Assembly (NCBI GenBank): GCA_951213105.1
Contig: OX578140.1
Coordinates: 36,546,003-36,610,002 of the forward strand
Length of the DNA: 64,000 nucleotides
Origin: Amaurobius ferox
Taxonomy: Eukaryota > Arthropoda > Arachnida > Araneae > Amaurobiidae
Direction of reading: 5' to 3'
Below, piece after piece: positions 47,721 to 58,427 of this stretch. A program made the translations under genes and the position numbers. Position 1 is the stretch's first letter; each line of letters opens with the position of its first letter. Below the pieces are notes generated by a model. The model made no database searches and was not told the origin of the DNA. It saw only the letters and a list, made by a program, of their open reading frames with translations.

Positions 47721-49424
47721 TTTATTATTTATTATACATATAAAATATAATTTAGTACATTTCAGCGCACTCTGTCTGTCTTTCTTGGCGACAAATTTGG
47801 CGATTTTGGTGATAAATTTGATAAAATTCACCAACTTCACAAAATTCGCCAAATAACATTAGAAAAAGCTTGAGAACTTTTTGAGTTATACGGGTTTTAG
47901 GGGTTTTTCCCATCATATTAAAAACAAAACATTTTTTAATTTAGATAATTTATGTAGTGATTTATTTAATGTCTATAAATATCAAAGTTAAGGGAAAATA
48001 TTTCTGTATTTAAATGTTAAGCGAACTTAAAATAATCAACATTGTCTGAGTACATTTAATCAACATTTTAGCTGCAAATTTTTTTACTAACATTCACAAA
48101 TTGTGTGCAAAATTTAGTCACTTGTTTTCACCATTAGTTTTCATCCCACACAACATAGTTTAATTTCATTTTGTGGAATATTTTGTTGCTTTTAATCTTT
48201 AAGCGGCAAAATATTCGTGAAAAACCTACTTAGAAACAAATTTAAATGCATTCTTCAAACTACTCAGAAATTTAAATGCATTTACACTAATGACTTGAAA
48301 ATATTTTGATAATTAGGAGAAACTCGGAATTTTTAACTTTCTGAAACGTATTTTTCTTTACTCAAAGATCATATTAGGACTCGGAATTAATTTTTTGTTC
48401 ATAATTGAATGCGCTTAGAGGGATTAAGTTACTTAGAGGAATTAAGTTACTTAACGCCGAAACAAACTAAGTGCTTGTAATCAAGCTTATTATCGAGGGG
48501 GGGATGGATTAACCCTCTTTGCGATTACAGAAGTTACGATCGAAGAAAAAAGTATATGTTGAGAGAAACTTCCCAGCGTCTGAACTTCAAGTATCTGTCT
48601 TCTGAACATCTAAACTTTATTTGGAGATTATCTTATTTAGCAACAAATTATATCAATTAAATTAAGAGGCGCGTTGTTGCAGCAGCCTATTGTGTGAAGA
48701 AAAAACTTTTTACTATCACAGCAATAGAGTGTGCTTCAGAAAAATTGCTCAACTAAATATCACTTGAACGATGAGTCGTAGACAAAATTAATCTGACCAA
48801 TTTAAGATATACTTCAAATAAGATAGACTTTTAGGCTACGAAAGTTTCGGCTTCGTAGCACGTTTTAGTAAAAATGTATAAAATTTAACTTTTTATACGA
48901 GCTCTCTACAGAAGAAATTCCAATTAGAAAAGTAATTCTTATTCATTTAAAGATTTAAAAATACCATTGTTCTCCAATATGCAAATTTGGTCTTTAAAAA
49001 ATGTCAAAATTATAAGACATTTTCACCCAATCAAATGAAACGGCAAAAACATAGATTTCTAGATCTTACAAAAATTGAATTTCGTTAAATCGATTTTGCA
49101 TCCGAAAATTTACATACTTACCTATCGTTAGCAAAAGTTTTATACAGTGCCCTATTAGCCATAAAAAGCTTTGACTAATAATATCTCAGGTAATTTTAAT
49201 CGTATAGTCTATCAATGTAATCGTCAACTGGTATATCAATAAGAACAATTACACACATTAAGAAAGTAGGAAATGATTCTACTGTCGCCACTAGAGCTCT
49301 TATATCAGTGTTTGTTTCAGGATTTTTTGAACGGGGGGATGAAATTTTAGGGGGTGCAAGTTTTCTATTAGCCCTATATAAATATATCTAAATGCTGTGT
49401 CACATAAATAGAAACTAGGTTAAC
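47721..49424. other. No gene seen
   Basis: A short GTCTGTCTTTCTTGGCGACA segment at 47775-47850 resembles Helentron-like interiors. The rest is AT-rich without an ORF. Confidence 0.5.
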
Positions 49425-49730
49425 ATAAAATGTCTCCGAAGAGGGGGCGAATCCTCGTCGAAGATATGCATGAAAGAAACATTGCCTTAATAAGGTTGGC
49501 GCTCTGTGCCAATCGATTTAGAGCAGTGTTCGGATCTGTCCCATGAGATATGGTGAGCATTTTAGTCACCAGCTATGATCATACGAGTATTACTACTAAG
49601 TCCAAGAAGTGTTTCAAGTTCACCGATTGGGAATGGAAAAGTACTTGATGTAGGTATGTAAACTGAAGCAATTGTAATAGGGACCAAATTTGGAATATTA
49701 ATTTTAACAGCAGCTGCTTTCAAGTTCTGA
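49425..49730 (-). pseudogene. Non-LTR retrotransposon (LINE) endonuclease fragment
   Basis: The minus strand reads VPITIASVYIPT, then RMIIAGD, a stop, NAHHISWDRSE and, after a frameshift, NRLAQSANLIKA. This is the order of the apurinic-type endonuclease of Jockey/I-group LINEs, where the D-F-N-A-H motif supplies catalytic residues. Here the phenylalanine position is a stop codon. Only this ~100-residue part remains. The upstream side was lost at, or lies beyond, the family C insertion at 49731. Confidence 0.75.
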
Positions 49731-51033
49731 TTTTTAACACTTTACAACAAAGTTGAAAAGTGTTTATGACTTTGTTCATTCTGTCTGTCTGTCTGTCCGT
49801 TAGCACGATAACTGCCGTAAAAATGACTTAATCAAAATGAAATTTTAGTATGTTGTTCAGACGGTCTGTAGGACCTATGGGAATATAAATGAATAATATC
49901 ATCCAATTAGTTTTGGATTGAACCCGGGTTGAAAAAATGAAATACATTGAGCCCTATGGGACCTAATTTTTTAATCATTTTTTAAGCGGATTTAAAATTC
50001 ACAAATTGCTTTGAAAATTTTAGGTAATATTCAAATTGTTCCAAAAAATATATAAAAAAAAATTCAGCGAAATATATTCAGTAGTTTTTTAAATAAAAAT
50101 TAAAATAATAATTACACCTTTTATATGAAATGATCACGTGACCATGATATGAAAAGATCACATGACCCACTTCAAAATGATATATGGCATCCATCTTGTT
50201 TCAAAATCGTGATTTTTTAAGTTCTTTTTAATTCATATTGAGTGTTGTATCCGTCCTAAAACTACTTTATTTTTGTTTACATTCTGTGCATCTACATACT
50301 GAAACAACGCAAATACAATATATTTGAGTTTAAAGGATTATCCAAATTTGATTATTTCTATAACGAAACCTATTTTTCACTTATGTAAAATGTAAACAGC
50401 AAAATATGTAGAATGAGTTGTATTAGAATTGCTGTATTTCTTTAACACAAAATAATTTAGCCCATGGAGTATATGATGAAATGATATGAATGAAATATTA
50501 ATTAATTTTATAAAGAGAAGGACGATTTTTTTCGATGAAGTTTTAAGCATAGAGTTTTATTACTTGTAGCTCCATGGTCTTAATTTTTAAATAAAATAAA
50601 TTATTATAATATTGTGATGAATGAAATGAATGGGAGAAAGTTATGAATGAAATGCTGTTTTTATAGAGAGATCCAGGCGTGTTATTTTTTCTATGACGTC
50701 ATTTGAATGAATTTCAGTTGTTTTCGATAAAGTTTTCAAATATAATAAATTATCGTAGTATTATGATAGTTTTAAAAATATTACCGTGGAATATATCGCA
50801 TTTTAGAGATATTTAAACCAGACAATTTATACTTCAATGCCGTTATTTGAATGAAGTTTATTTTTTTCAATAAAGGTTTAAGTTTTCAAATATAATAAAT
50901 TAATGTAGTATTGTGATAAGTTTTAAAATATTAACAACGAATGTATTGCATTTTAGACTTTTTTAAATAAAATTGCATTGAAGTTGTAAAGTGTTTCATA
51001 ATCAATGCTTTAAGCATGATTGATCTTTCTTGT
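49731..51033 (+). mobile_element. Family C HINE, copy 5, inserted in a LINE remnant
   Basis: A full-length forward copy, from TTTTTAACACTTTACAAC to the intact 3' hairpin ATCAATGCTTTAAGCATGAT and CTTTCTTGTT. Its 5' boundary falls directly beside the endonuclease fragment of a LINE (49425-49730). Confidence 0.78.
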
Positions 51034-51190
51034 TATTCTATCACACGGTGAAACACACTTTGGCGATAACTAGTGAGAATCAGCGCCAGTCTCCCTGGAA
51101 TGCGGAGTGAAACGCACTTGCTTTGGCGCCTTATCGCCGACTGCGGCGAAACACGATATTCTTGCATTCAACTCTTCAAGAATTTATTCA

Positions 51191-51239
51191 TTTTTAACAC
51201 TTTACAACAAAGTTGAAAAGTGTTTATGACTTTGTTCAT

Positions 51240-51281
<42 letters not shown>

Positions 51282-52948
51282 CGTTAGCACGATAACTGCC
51301 GTAAAAATGACTTAATCAAAATGAAATTTTAGTATGTTGTTCAGACGGTCTATAGGACCTATGGGAATATAAATGAATAATATCACACAATTAGTTTTGT
51401 ATTGAACCCGGGTTGAAAAAATGGAATACATTGAGCCCTATGGGACCTAATTTTTCAAGCATTTTTTAAGCGGATTTAAAATTCTCAAATTGCTTCGAAA
51501 ATTTTAGGCAATATTCAAATTGTTCCATAAAATATATAAAAAAAAATTCAGCGAAATATATTCAGTAATTTTTTAAATAAAAATTAAAATAATAATAACA
51601 CCTCTTATATGAAGCGATCACGTGTCCATGATATGAAACGATCACATGACCCACTTCAAAATGATATATGGCATCCATCTTGTGTCAAAATCGTGATTTT
51701 TAAAGTTCTTTTTAATTCATATTGAGTGTTGTATCCGTCTTAAAACTACTTTATTTTTGCCTAAATTCTGTGCATCTACATACTAAAACAACGCAATGAC
51801 AATATATTTCAGTTTAAATGCTCATCCAAATATGATTATTTCTACTATTAAGCCTATTTTTCACCTATGTAAAATGTAAACAGCAAAATATATAGAATGA
51901 GTTGTATTAGAATCGCTGTAATTCTTTAACACAAAATAATTTAGTCCATGGAGTCTGCTTAGCTGATATGAATGAAATATTTATTGATTTTAGAAAGAGA
52001 AGGACGATATTTTTCGATGAAGTTTTACGCATGGAGATTACTTACTTGTAGCTCAATGGTCTTAATTTTTAAATAAAATAAATTATTATAGTATTGTGAT
52101 GAATGACATGAATGGGGGAATTATTTATGAATGAAATGTTGCTTTTATAGAGAGAGCCAGGCGTGTTATTTTTTTATGACGTCATTTGAATGAATTTCAA
52201 TTGTTTTCGATGAAGTTTTCAAATATAATAAATTATCGTAATATTATGATAATTCTAAAATTATTACCGAGGAATGTATCACATTTTAGAGATATTTAAA
52301 CCAGGCAATTTATACTTTAATGCCGTCATTTGAATGAAGTTAATTTTTTTCGATGAAGGTTTAAGGTTTCAAATATAATAAATTAATGTAGTATTGTGAT
52401 AAGTTTTAAAATATTATCGAGGACTGTATTGCATTTTAGACATGTTTAAATAAAATTGCATTGAAGTTGGAAATGATTGCATTAAAATTGCATTGAAGTT
52501 GGAAATAAAATAAATTATTATAGTATTTTGATGAATGAAATGAATGGGAGAAAGTTATGAATGAAATCGTGTTTTTATAGAGAGATCCAGGCGTGTTATT
52601 TTTTCTATGACGTCATTTGAATTAATTTCAGTTGTTTTCGTTGAAGTTTTCAAATATAATAAATTATCGTATTATTATGATAGTGTTAAAAATATTACCG
52701 TGGAATGTATTGCATTTTAGAGATATTTAAAGCAGGCAATTTATATTTCAATGCCGTCATTGGAATGAAGTTCATTTTTTTCAATGAAGGTTTAAGTTTT
52801 CAAATATAATAAATCAATGTAGTATTGTGATAAGTTTTAAAATATTACCGAGGAATGTATTGCATTTTCGACTTTTTTAAATAAAATTGCATTGAAGTTG
52901 GAAAGTGTTTCATAATCAATGCTTTAAGCATGATTGATCTTTCTTGTT
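51191..52948 (+). mobile_element. Family C HINE, copy 6, with tandemly duplicated 3' segment
   Basis: A forward copy with an expanded (TCTG)n tract (about 51240-51283). The 3' third occurs twice: about 52075-52500 and 52504-52948, each ending in ATTGCATTGAAGTTGGAAA. Only the second has the terminal hairpin. The first stop point may mark a failed or bypassed termination. Confidence 0.75.
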
Positions 52949-53899
52949 ATTTTTATTTTAATTTATTCAGGAATCTAAACCTTCGTATCTCTTTACGGGA
53001 TTTATGAGAGCAATTTACGGCCGAACATCCTCCCATTTTATCGCAAATTTATACCGCAATGCTCCATATCGAATCACTGCGCAATAGAAGCCAATAGTCA
53101 AGTATGATATAAAATGGCGGATGTGCCAGCTCTCTATATACAAGGAGCCATGGTCGTCCGAAAGAGACCCAAAAAAAAAAATCGTGATGCAATTTGAAGT
53201 GTGAATGATTTCGATTTATGTATAATCGGGCAAACGATGAACGAATTTTATGCTAACAATAAAATACCTTCTCTCACTGCTTTTTTACCTTCTATAAAGA
53301 AGAAAATTAATTTTCCTTGTTAAAAAGAAAGGTTGCGGAGAATAATACATAAAATCGGATTCCGGTTGCTACCAAGACAAAAGGGCAGTGGCAATGGAAA
53401 GGCAAGTGATTGTGAAGTTGAGATACCGATTTTTGTGAGAGATAGAAAGGTACAAAGAAAACGAACGAGTGAGAATTCACCTGGATAGACAGCAATGTGA
53501 AATATTGTCAGCTTGTTTTCTTTGTACATACCCTATTAAAATTCTCATACAGAAAACCAATGTTTTCTTCTTGCAACAAAAATTTTTAATGAATTTATTT
53601 TCAAAATATGTAATTTTTAATTAGTTTCTGGAGCATCTCTCAATAGTATCCAACAATAGTCTGAATTTTCTAAATCCCTTGGTACCTTTTTTCCAAGGGT
53701 TGTAGTCATTTACTGATGAAACCATTCCCCGAGCTCACTACTAACAACACCGCAGTTAGTCGGTAAGAAGTACATATAAGAGTGTAAAAACTGTGCATCC
53801 TTGTCTCATGTGTCACCCACATGTTCCATGCATGTTGCCACATGCCTTGTCACCCACATGTTGCACCCTTATCTCATCCAGCACTGCAAGAGACTTTCT
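52949..53899. other. No gene seen
   Basis: Sequence upstream of the MITE and phosphatase exon, probably intron. Two overlapping minus-strand ORFs at 53307-53529 show no family features. Confidence 0.5.
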
Positions 53900-53903
53900 T
53901 TAA

Positions 53904-54080
53904 CCTTTTGCTTACGGATGGGACAGCGTCCATCCCAAACGAAGAACCTCTCAAAAAGACAGCTATTTGACATACCCTGCAAAGGGGGATCGAACTGTTT
54001 GGGATAGGATATATCAAATATCTGTCTTTTTGAGAGGTTCTTCGTTTGGGATGGACTCTGTCCCACCCGTAAGCAAAAGG
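53904..54080. mobile_element. piggyBac-type MITE, copy 3, upstream of the phosphatase exon
   Basis: A compact 177 bp copy with TTAA at 53900-53903 and 54081-54084. The arms almost touch at the centre. It probably lies in the intron before the exon at 54316. Confidence 0.85.
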
Positions 54081-54315
54081 TTAAGCTCCTCATAATTGCT
54101 GGACGCCTTTTACCGTATCTTGTAAACTACAGGTAAACCATGATTTTTTAGTACATATCAGTGATCAGCAAGTGTAAGTTAATAACTACTTTTGTCCTGT
54201 AGAGTTACCATAATTTTTTTTGGGGGGTGGGAAAAGGGAGGGGTATATTTTGTCAAACTCATCTGTATTCAAATGAATTGCAATTGTGTAAACTTGCTTG
54301 TATTCTTTCTCGTAG

Positions 54316-54428
54316 GGAACCACCTGTCGAAGTTGCCCTACTTCGGTCCCATCGCAGCGGAGGAACTGCCTGCTGCCTATGCAGAGAAGCATCTCGACAC
54401 CGATCTGCTCTTCAGGAGCGAGTTTGAG
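54316..54428 (+). CDS. Receptor-type protein tyrosine phosphatase, internal exon (juxtamembrane and start of first PTP domain)
   Basis: This is an internal exon of a receptor tyrosine phosphatase, a membrane enzyme that dephosphorylates phosphotyrosine on cytoplasmic proteins. A pyrimidine-rich tract ending in cgtag precedes it and a gtaaag donor follows it. It enters in phase 1 (two bases complete a split codon) and leaves in phase 0. It encodes about 37 residues including LPYFGP, EELPAAYAEKH and LLFRSEFE. The acidic/aromatic F-x-x-E-F-E element is the helix that precedes the catalytic fold in family members. It joins in frame to the exon at 57102, which carries the KNRYPEIKA signature, and that joint reading is the main support. 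GC content and codon use stand out against the AT-rich surroundings. The transmembrane and extracellular exons were not found in the window. From memory the closest group is arthropod Ptp99A-like, but subfamily assignment is unverified. Confidence 0.85.
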
Positions 54429-54759
54429 GTAAAGAGATTCACTTATCGTGTATGGTGTTTGCACGATGTGGGTATCTGTTTGAATCTGTCATTTCAAAAG
54501 CAGCATTTCACAATTTTATCAGAAATCAATAAAAACTATTTAAATCGGAATAAAATTAAGATAGCAAAAATATTTTACCATATGCTTCTACATATTTAGC
54601 AATAATGTTTTCTTCTTGTTACAAAAATGATTGATGAATGTTCATTGACTTCTGGGAGGTTTGGCAAGGAAGGGAAGAACAAAGTCAGAAAATACTTTAA
54701 AAAAATGACTGTACACTCCAAAAAAATACAAAATATCTATTTATTTTGCGGCTTTATTA

Positions 54760-56166
54760 CACTCATTTGCAAAAAAAAAAAGCGAAGCATCATGAAGAAA
54801 GTGACTGTTTTTATTTATATTCAATATGCGTACAGCTCATATACAGGTAATGAAATGATTGCAAAATCAAGGCCGCAGAACCCATCAATGGTTAGCAATT
54901 GAACATTGCATTTTCAAATCAGTAATTGGTGAAACCCCCCCTTGGCTGCAATGCATGCTTGTATACGTCTACGCAAGGAGTGATAAAGTTTTCTAATGTC
55001 ACCTTCGATATATTCTGCCAGGCATTCCTCAATTGTTGCTCCAGATCTGCTACATTTCGGGCCCCGAATCTGGCGGCCCAGCATGTCCCATGCATGCTCG
55101 ATTGGCAAAAGGTCTGGTGACCTTGCTGGCGAAGGAACGAACAGCATCAACAGCACAAAGACAGTCCACAGATATACGAGCCGTATGTAGCGTGGCATTA
55201 TCTTGTTGTAAAATGCCCCATAATGGCGTGCCATGAAGGGTAAGGCAAACGGCCGCAGAATTTCATCAATATATCATTGAGCTATTAAAGTTGTACGCAG
55301 GATGCCTAGGGGCGACTAGCTGTCATAAGAGATAGCACTTCACACCATCAGACCAGGAGTAATAGCTGTGTGGCTGTGTAGAACAAAGACTGATTGGAAC
55401 CTCTGGCCCTGGCACCTCCACACACGTACCTGATGGTCATCTGCTGAAAAACTGAAGCGTTATTCATCGCTAAACACTATGCGATGCCAGTCTGCTGGCA
55501 GCCATGATGCTCGGCTACGACACCACTCCGTCGATGTTGTGGGGTTATGGGCAGACCGCCGTGAGCGTAACCCCACCTCAGCCAAGTGCCATGAGATGGT
55601 GGAAGGTACCACGGATGGTAAGGAAAAGGCTGTAGCACGTTAAATGGCGGACAATGATGCCGTTGGGCCAGTTCGGCCCTGTCGCACAATCATCCGATCT
55701 TGCCTCGCATTCGTGCACCTTGGCCTTCCAGAGCCTTCATTTCGCCGATTCCTTGCAGCAACCATTGCTGCCAGCACCTTTGCACAGCAGTGTCCGTTCG
55801 GTGCAGGTGGTTGCCTATTGCTCTGTATGACCAGCCAACTTCACGCATCCCGACTATACGACTACGTTCGAACTCGTCTAATTGTTTATAAGGTCTTCGG
55901 CAACATCGTAAGAGCATTATTGGTTGTGTCTCCCCAGAACTTCAACGCCGATAACGAGCAAAGGTAAACCGTCCATATTTTAACCTGTTTTATAGGATGC
56001 TAGTTGCACAGTAGAAACGCGCTCTATGATCGAAGTTAACACTCATTGGCTTTACAAATTTAATCATTTGCATACTTTGTATAAAGGAATTTGCATGCAA
56101 AATTTTGAGATGATTGGATTATTTTTTCGGAGTGCTTCGTTTTTGTTTTCTTTTTGCAAAAGAGTG
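54760..56166 (-). mobile_element. Tc1/mariner-type transposon with TIRs and TA target duplication
   Basis: Both ends carry imperfect inverted repeats of about 30 bp. The left end begins CACTCATTTGC followed by an A-run and GCGAAGCA. The right end reads TGCTTCG, a T-rich stretch, then TTGCAAAAGAGTG. TA dinucleotides flank both ends (54758-54759 and 56167-56168), as expected for this superfamily. The ~1.4 kb length and the minus-strand transposase remnant inside agree. The element sits antisense within the phosphatase intron, so it inserted without interrupting coding sequence. Confidence 0.85.
54914..55917 (-). pseudogene. Tc1/mariner transposase, multiply broken
   Basis: The minus strand encodes the parts of a Tc1-like transposase in the correct order but in several frames. 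The N-terminal helix-turn-helix region includes CCRRPYKQLDEFERSRIVGM and WSYRAIGNH (55917-55690). A degraded linker follows (55689-55477). The first catalytic aspartate survives in FSDE near 55465, but the next codon is a stop. The C-terminal segment has SPDLLPIEHAWDMLGRQI with the catalytic glutamate (55234-54914). The segment expected to carry the second aspartate is scrambled by frameshifts. At least two in-frame stops and two frame changes make it inactive. Confidence 0.88.
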
Positions 56167-56813
56167 TATATGAAGAAATTCGTAAGACATTTGTTTAAGA
56201 CACATAGTCATATTAGTCATCTGATTTCACCCACGTATTCGTTGTGAAACCTTTCACTGTTTAGTTATCAGTTCAGTATTTCATTATAAAATATTTGATG
56301 TTCATCTAGAATCACTTATTTTATATTGTCAATCTTCTTTTTATTTATTGGTACTTTATTAGCAGCATAAGCTCGTTTTGATGGTCAAAATAAAGGGCTT
56401 ATATTACACGTTAAATTCAACGAGACCTTTTCTGTTTTTAAACAACATATAAAATAACTCCTAAATCATAATAATCCGATTTTTGTAAGAAATGTGACTT
56501 GTGATAAAACTTTCAATACTTCCTTTAAGAAAACGGGCATATTAAAATTCGGTGACCACGATTGTTTCGAGGGCGTTATATAGCCCTCTTCTTCATGCCA
56601 AAAAGCAGTGTCTTCTATTAACAACCAAGGAAGAACTACAAGATGATAGGCAGACCAACAACCAAATAGATAGAGAACACCCAACGCGAGAGTTCTTTTA
56701 ACGGGGGTAACAGACATTGTAATCCAGACTCTGACTATAAACTGATCAGCGCAGGTCGATAAGGCTGCCTAGCTTACCCATTTTGCGTAACGAAAAAATG
56801 GAACAGGCTGCAT

Positions 56814-56875
<62 letters not shown>

Positions 56876-56939
56876 GGTGTCCAGAAAGTTCCAGAACGGC
56901 GCAATATCTCGAGAATACCCCATGGGGGTGGGGGTCAAT

Positions 56940-56980
<41 letters not shown>
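56814..56980. repeat. (TA)n tract, solo transposon-like end, then (TA)n(TG)n
   Basis: The TA tract (about 56814-56871) is followed by ACAGGGTGTCCAGAAAGTTC and 45 more unique bases. After that comes TA/TG repeat DNA (about 56941-56980). TACAGGGTGTCC is a start often seen at the ends of invertebrate transposons. Here it stands alone within the phosphatase intron. Confidence 0.8.
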
Positions 56981-57101
56981 TCTTGAAGTACAGCTCAAAT
57001 TCCGTGGCGAGTTGTAAATCCATTCTGTCATTCGCTCACGGCGATTGATTTGTATATATGTATTAAAAAATTTCTAATTGCACTTTCTTTTTGACAAGCA
57101 G

Positions 57102-57192
57102 GCCTTACCGGACACTTTTCGTGATAGGACAACGACTGCGTCCGACTGCATTGAAAACGCCTGCAAGAACAGATACCCTGAAATAAAAGCAT
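57102..57192 (+). CDS. Receptor-type protein tyrosine phosphatase, internal exon carrying the KNRY motif
   Basis: Second exon of the same phosphatase gene. The acceptor is tttttgacaagcag and the donor is a consensus gtgagt. It starts in phase 0, matching the donor of the exon at 54316. It ends after one base (t) of a codon; a following tyrosine would complete the family signature KNRYPxIKAY. The translation reads ALPDTFRDRTT, then SDCIENACKNRYPEIKA. In classical PTPs the KNRY motif lies near the start of the catalytic domain, upstream of the DYINAN, WPD and HCSAGxGR motifs. Those later motifs are not visible downstream and probably lie beyond 64000. The intron separating the two exons is 2673 bp. 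No frameshift or stop occurs in either exon, so the gene looks functional. Confidence 0.88.
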
Positions 57193-57544
57193 GTGAGTAC
57201 AATGGCACTTTTCCTTTCCCTCATAAAAATACCAAAAAATTTTCTCAGCTCTATCTAGTATTAAAAGTTTAAATTCTTTTTGTCCAACATATTATTATAT
57301 TTAAAATACAGATATTGCATTATCAAATTCTAGATACACATTATATGTATATATATGACAAAATTGCAAAGAAAGAAGAGGCAATTTCCTTCATATTGCC
57401 AAAAAAGTTGGCGGAAGAGCGATTGTGAACTCTTCTTAGTCCCTATTATAGCTAGCTACTAGGCCATGGCACACTCTTGGACGCCAGCATATGAATTAGC
57501 AAATGCCCCGAATTATCATCATAATGTCCATGGCCTGACATTTG

Positions 57545-57690
57545 AGAATGGAAAATGCAGAGTCCACTTCTATATGAACTTGCAATTCCGTTCTAGTAGC
57601 TCGAAAGTAGAGCGTCGGCTGGTCAATTCAAAAATCTAAGGTTCGATTCCCGGTTGGTGCAGCAATGTTCTATACAACATACATACATAT
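57545..57690 (+). mobile_element. tRNA-derived SINE, second family, copy 3
   Basis: The plus strand reads AGAGTCCACTTC, then GTAGCTCGAAAGTAGAGCG (A box), AAGGTTCGATTCCCGG (B box) and GGTGCAGCAATG. It aligns with the minus-strand copies at 28605 and 28985. It lies in the phosphatase intron downstream of the KNRY exon. Confidence 0.72.
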
Positions 57691-58427
57691 AAAGACAAAC
57701 AAAGTTGCCAGATTATAGTATAGTGTTATTTTAATCACTATTTTCATGGTTTATGGAAAATTTAAGCATAGACTCCTTCAATTCTCAGGCAGGCAACGAT
57801 ACATAAAATGAATGCTAAGCACTGCAATAGCCAATGTTTAGCATTAATTTTGTTATTATATGAAAAGTGTGAAAATTATCCATTCAAGAAGTTAAGTTTG
57901 TGTGTTGAAATATACTAAAACTTAATTTTTATAATCTATAGGTTTTCATTTAGAGAGTGAAACGGACATTAATCAGATAATATTAGTCACGTTTTAACGT
58001 GTTAAAAATATATAAAAAAGAAGTACCCGTATGCTTGATCTTAATGAAACCTAACAAATTCGTAAAAGCGGCTTTATTAGTCGATTTAGTAGACATGTCA
58101 AACTTTGAAACAGGACAAACGCTATCGATTTGTATACCAAAAAGACAGATAAATTTTCAGTATTGTAGTGTACATTTATTTTAATCACTATTCTCATAGT
58201 TTATAGAAAATTTAAGCAGGAACACTTTCAATTCTCGGGCATACAAAGGCGCTCTTAGTGGCTAATCTTCCTTACTGAGATTCAATTATAACAAGTTCGG
58301 TAGATTTAAATGTTTTAAGTGGTTCGTGGCAGACGGATGGTAAAAGCAGATATTCTAGTTAGAAGATAAAACGGGTAGTACGGGATGAAACTCAGTAGAT
58401 TTCTTGAACTCATCCTCACTATCTAAT
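57691..58427. other. No gene seen (phosphatase intron)
   Basis: It contains a diverged internal duplication. TTTTAATCACTATTTTCATG near 57729 and its variant near 58180 are both followed by GGTTTATGGAAAATTTAAGC-like sequence. No exon found. Confidence 0.5.

Larger units (their letters stand above)
54429..57101 (+). other. Phosphatase intron with a nested transposon
   Basis: A GT-AG intron between the two phosphatase exons. It contains a decayed Tc1/mariner element (54760-56166) on the opposite strand. Further on are a (TA)n tract (about 56814-56871), a short solo transposon-like end and a mixed (TA)n/(TG)n tract (about 56941-56980). About 600 bases between the transposon and the first TA tract hold nothing I recognise. 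Confidence 0.8.
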
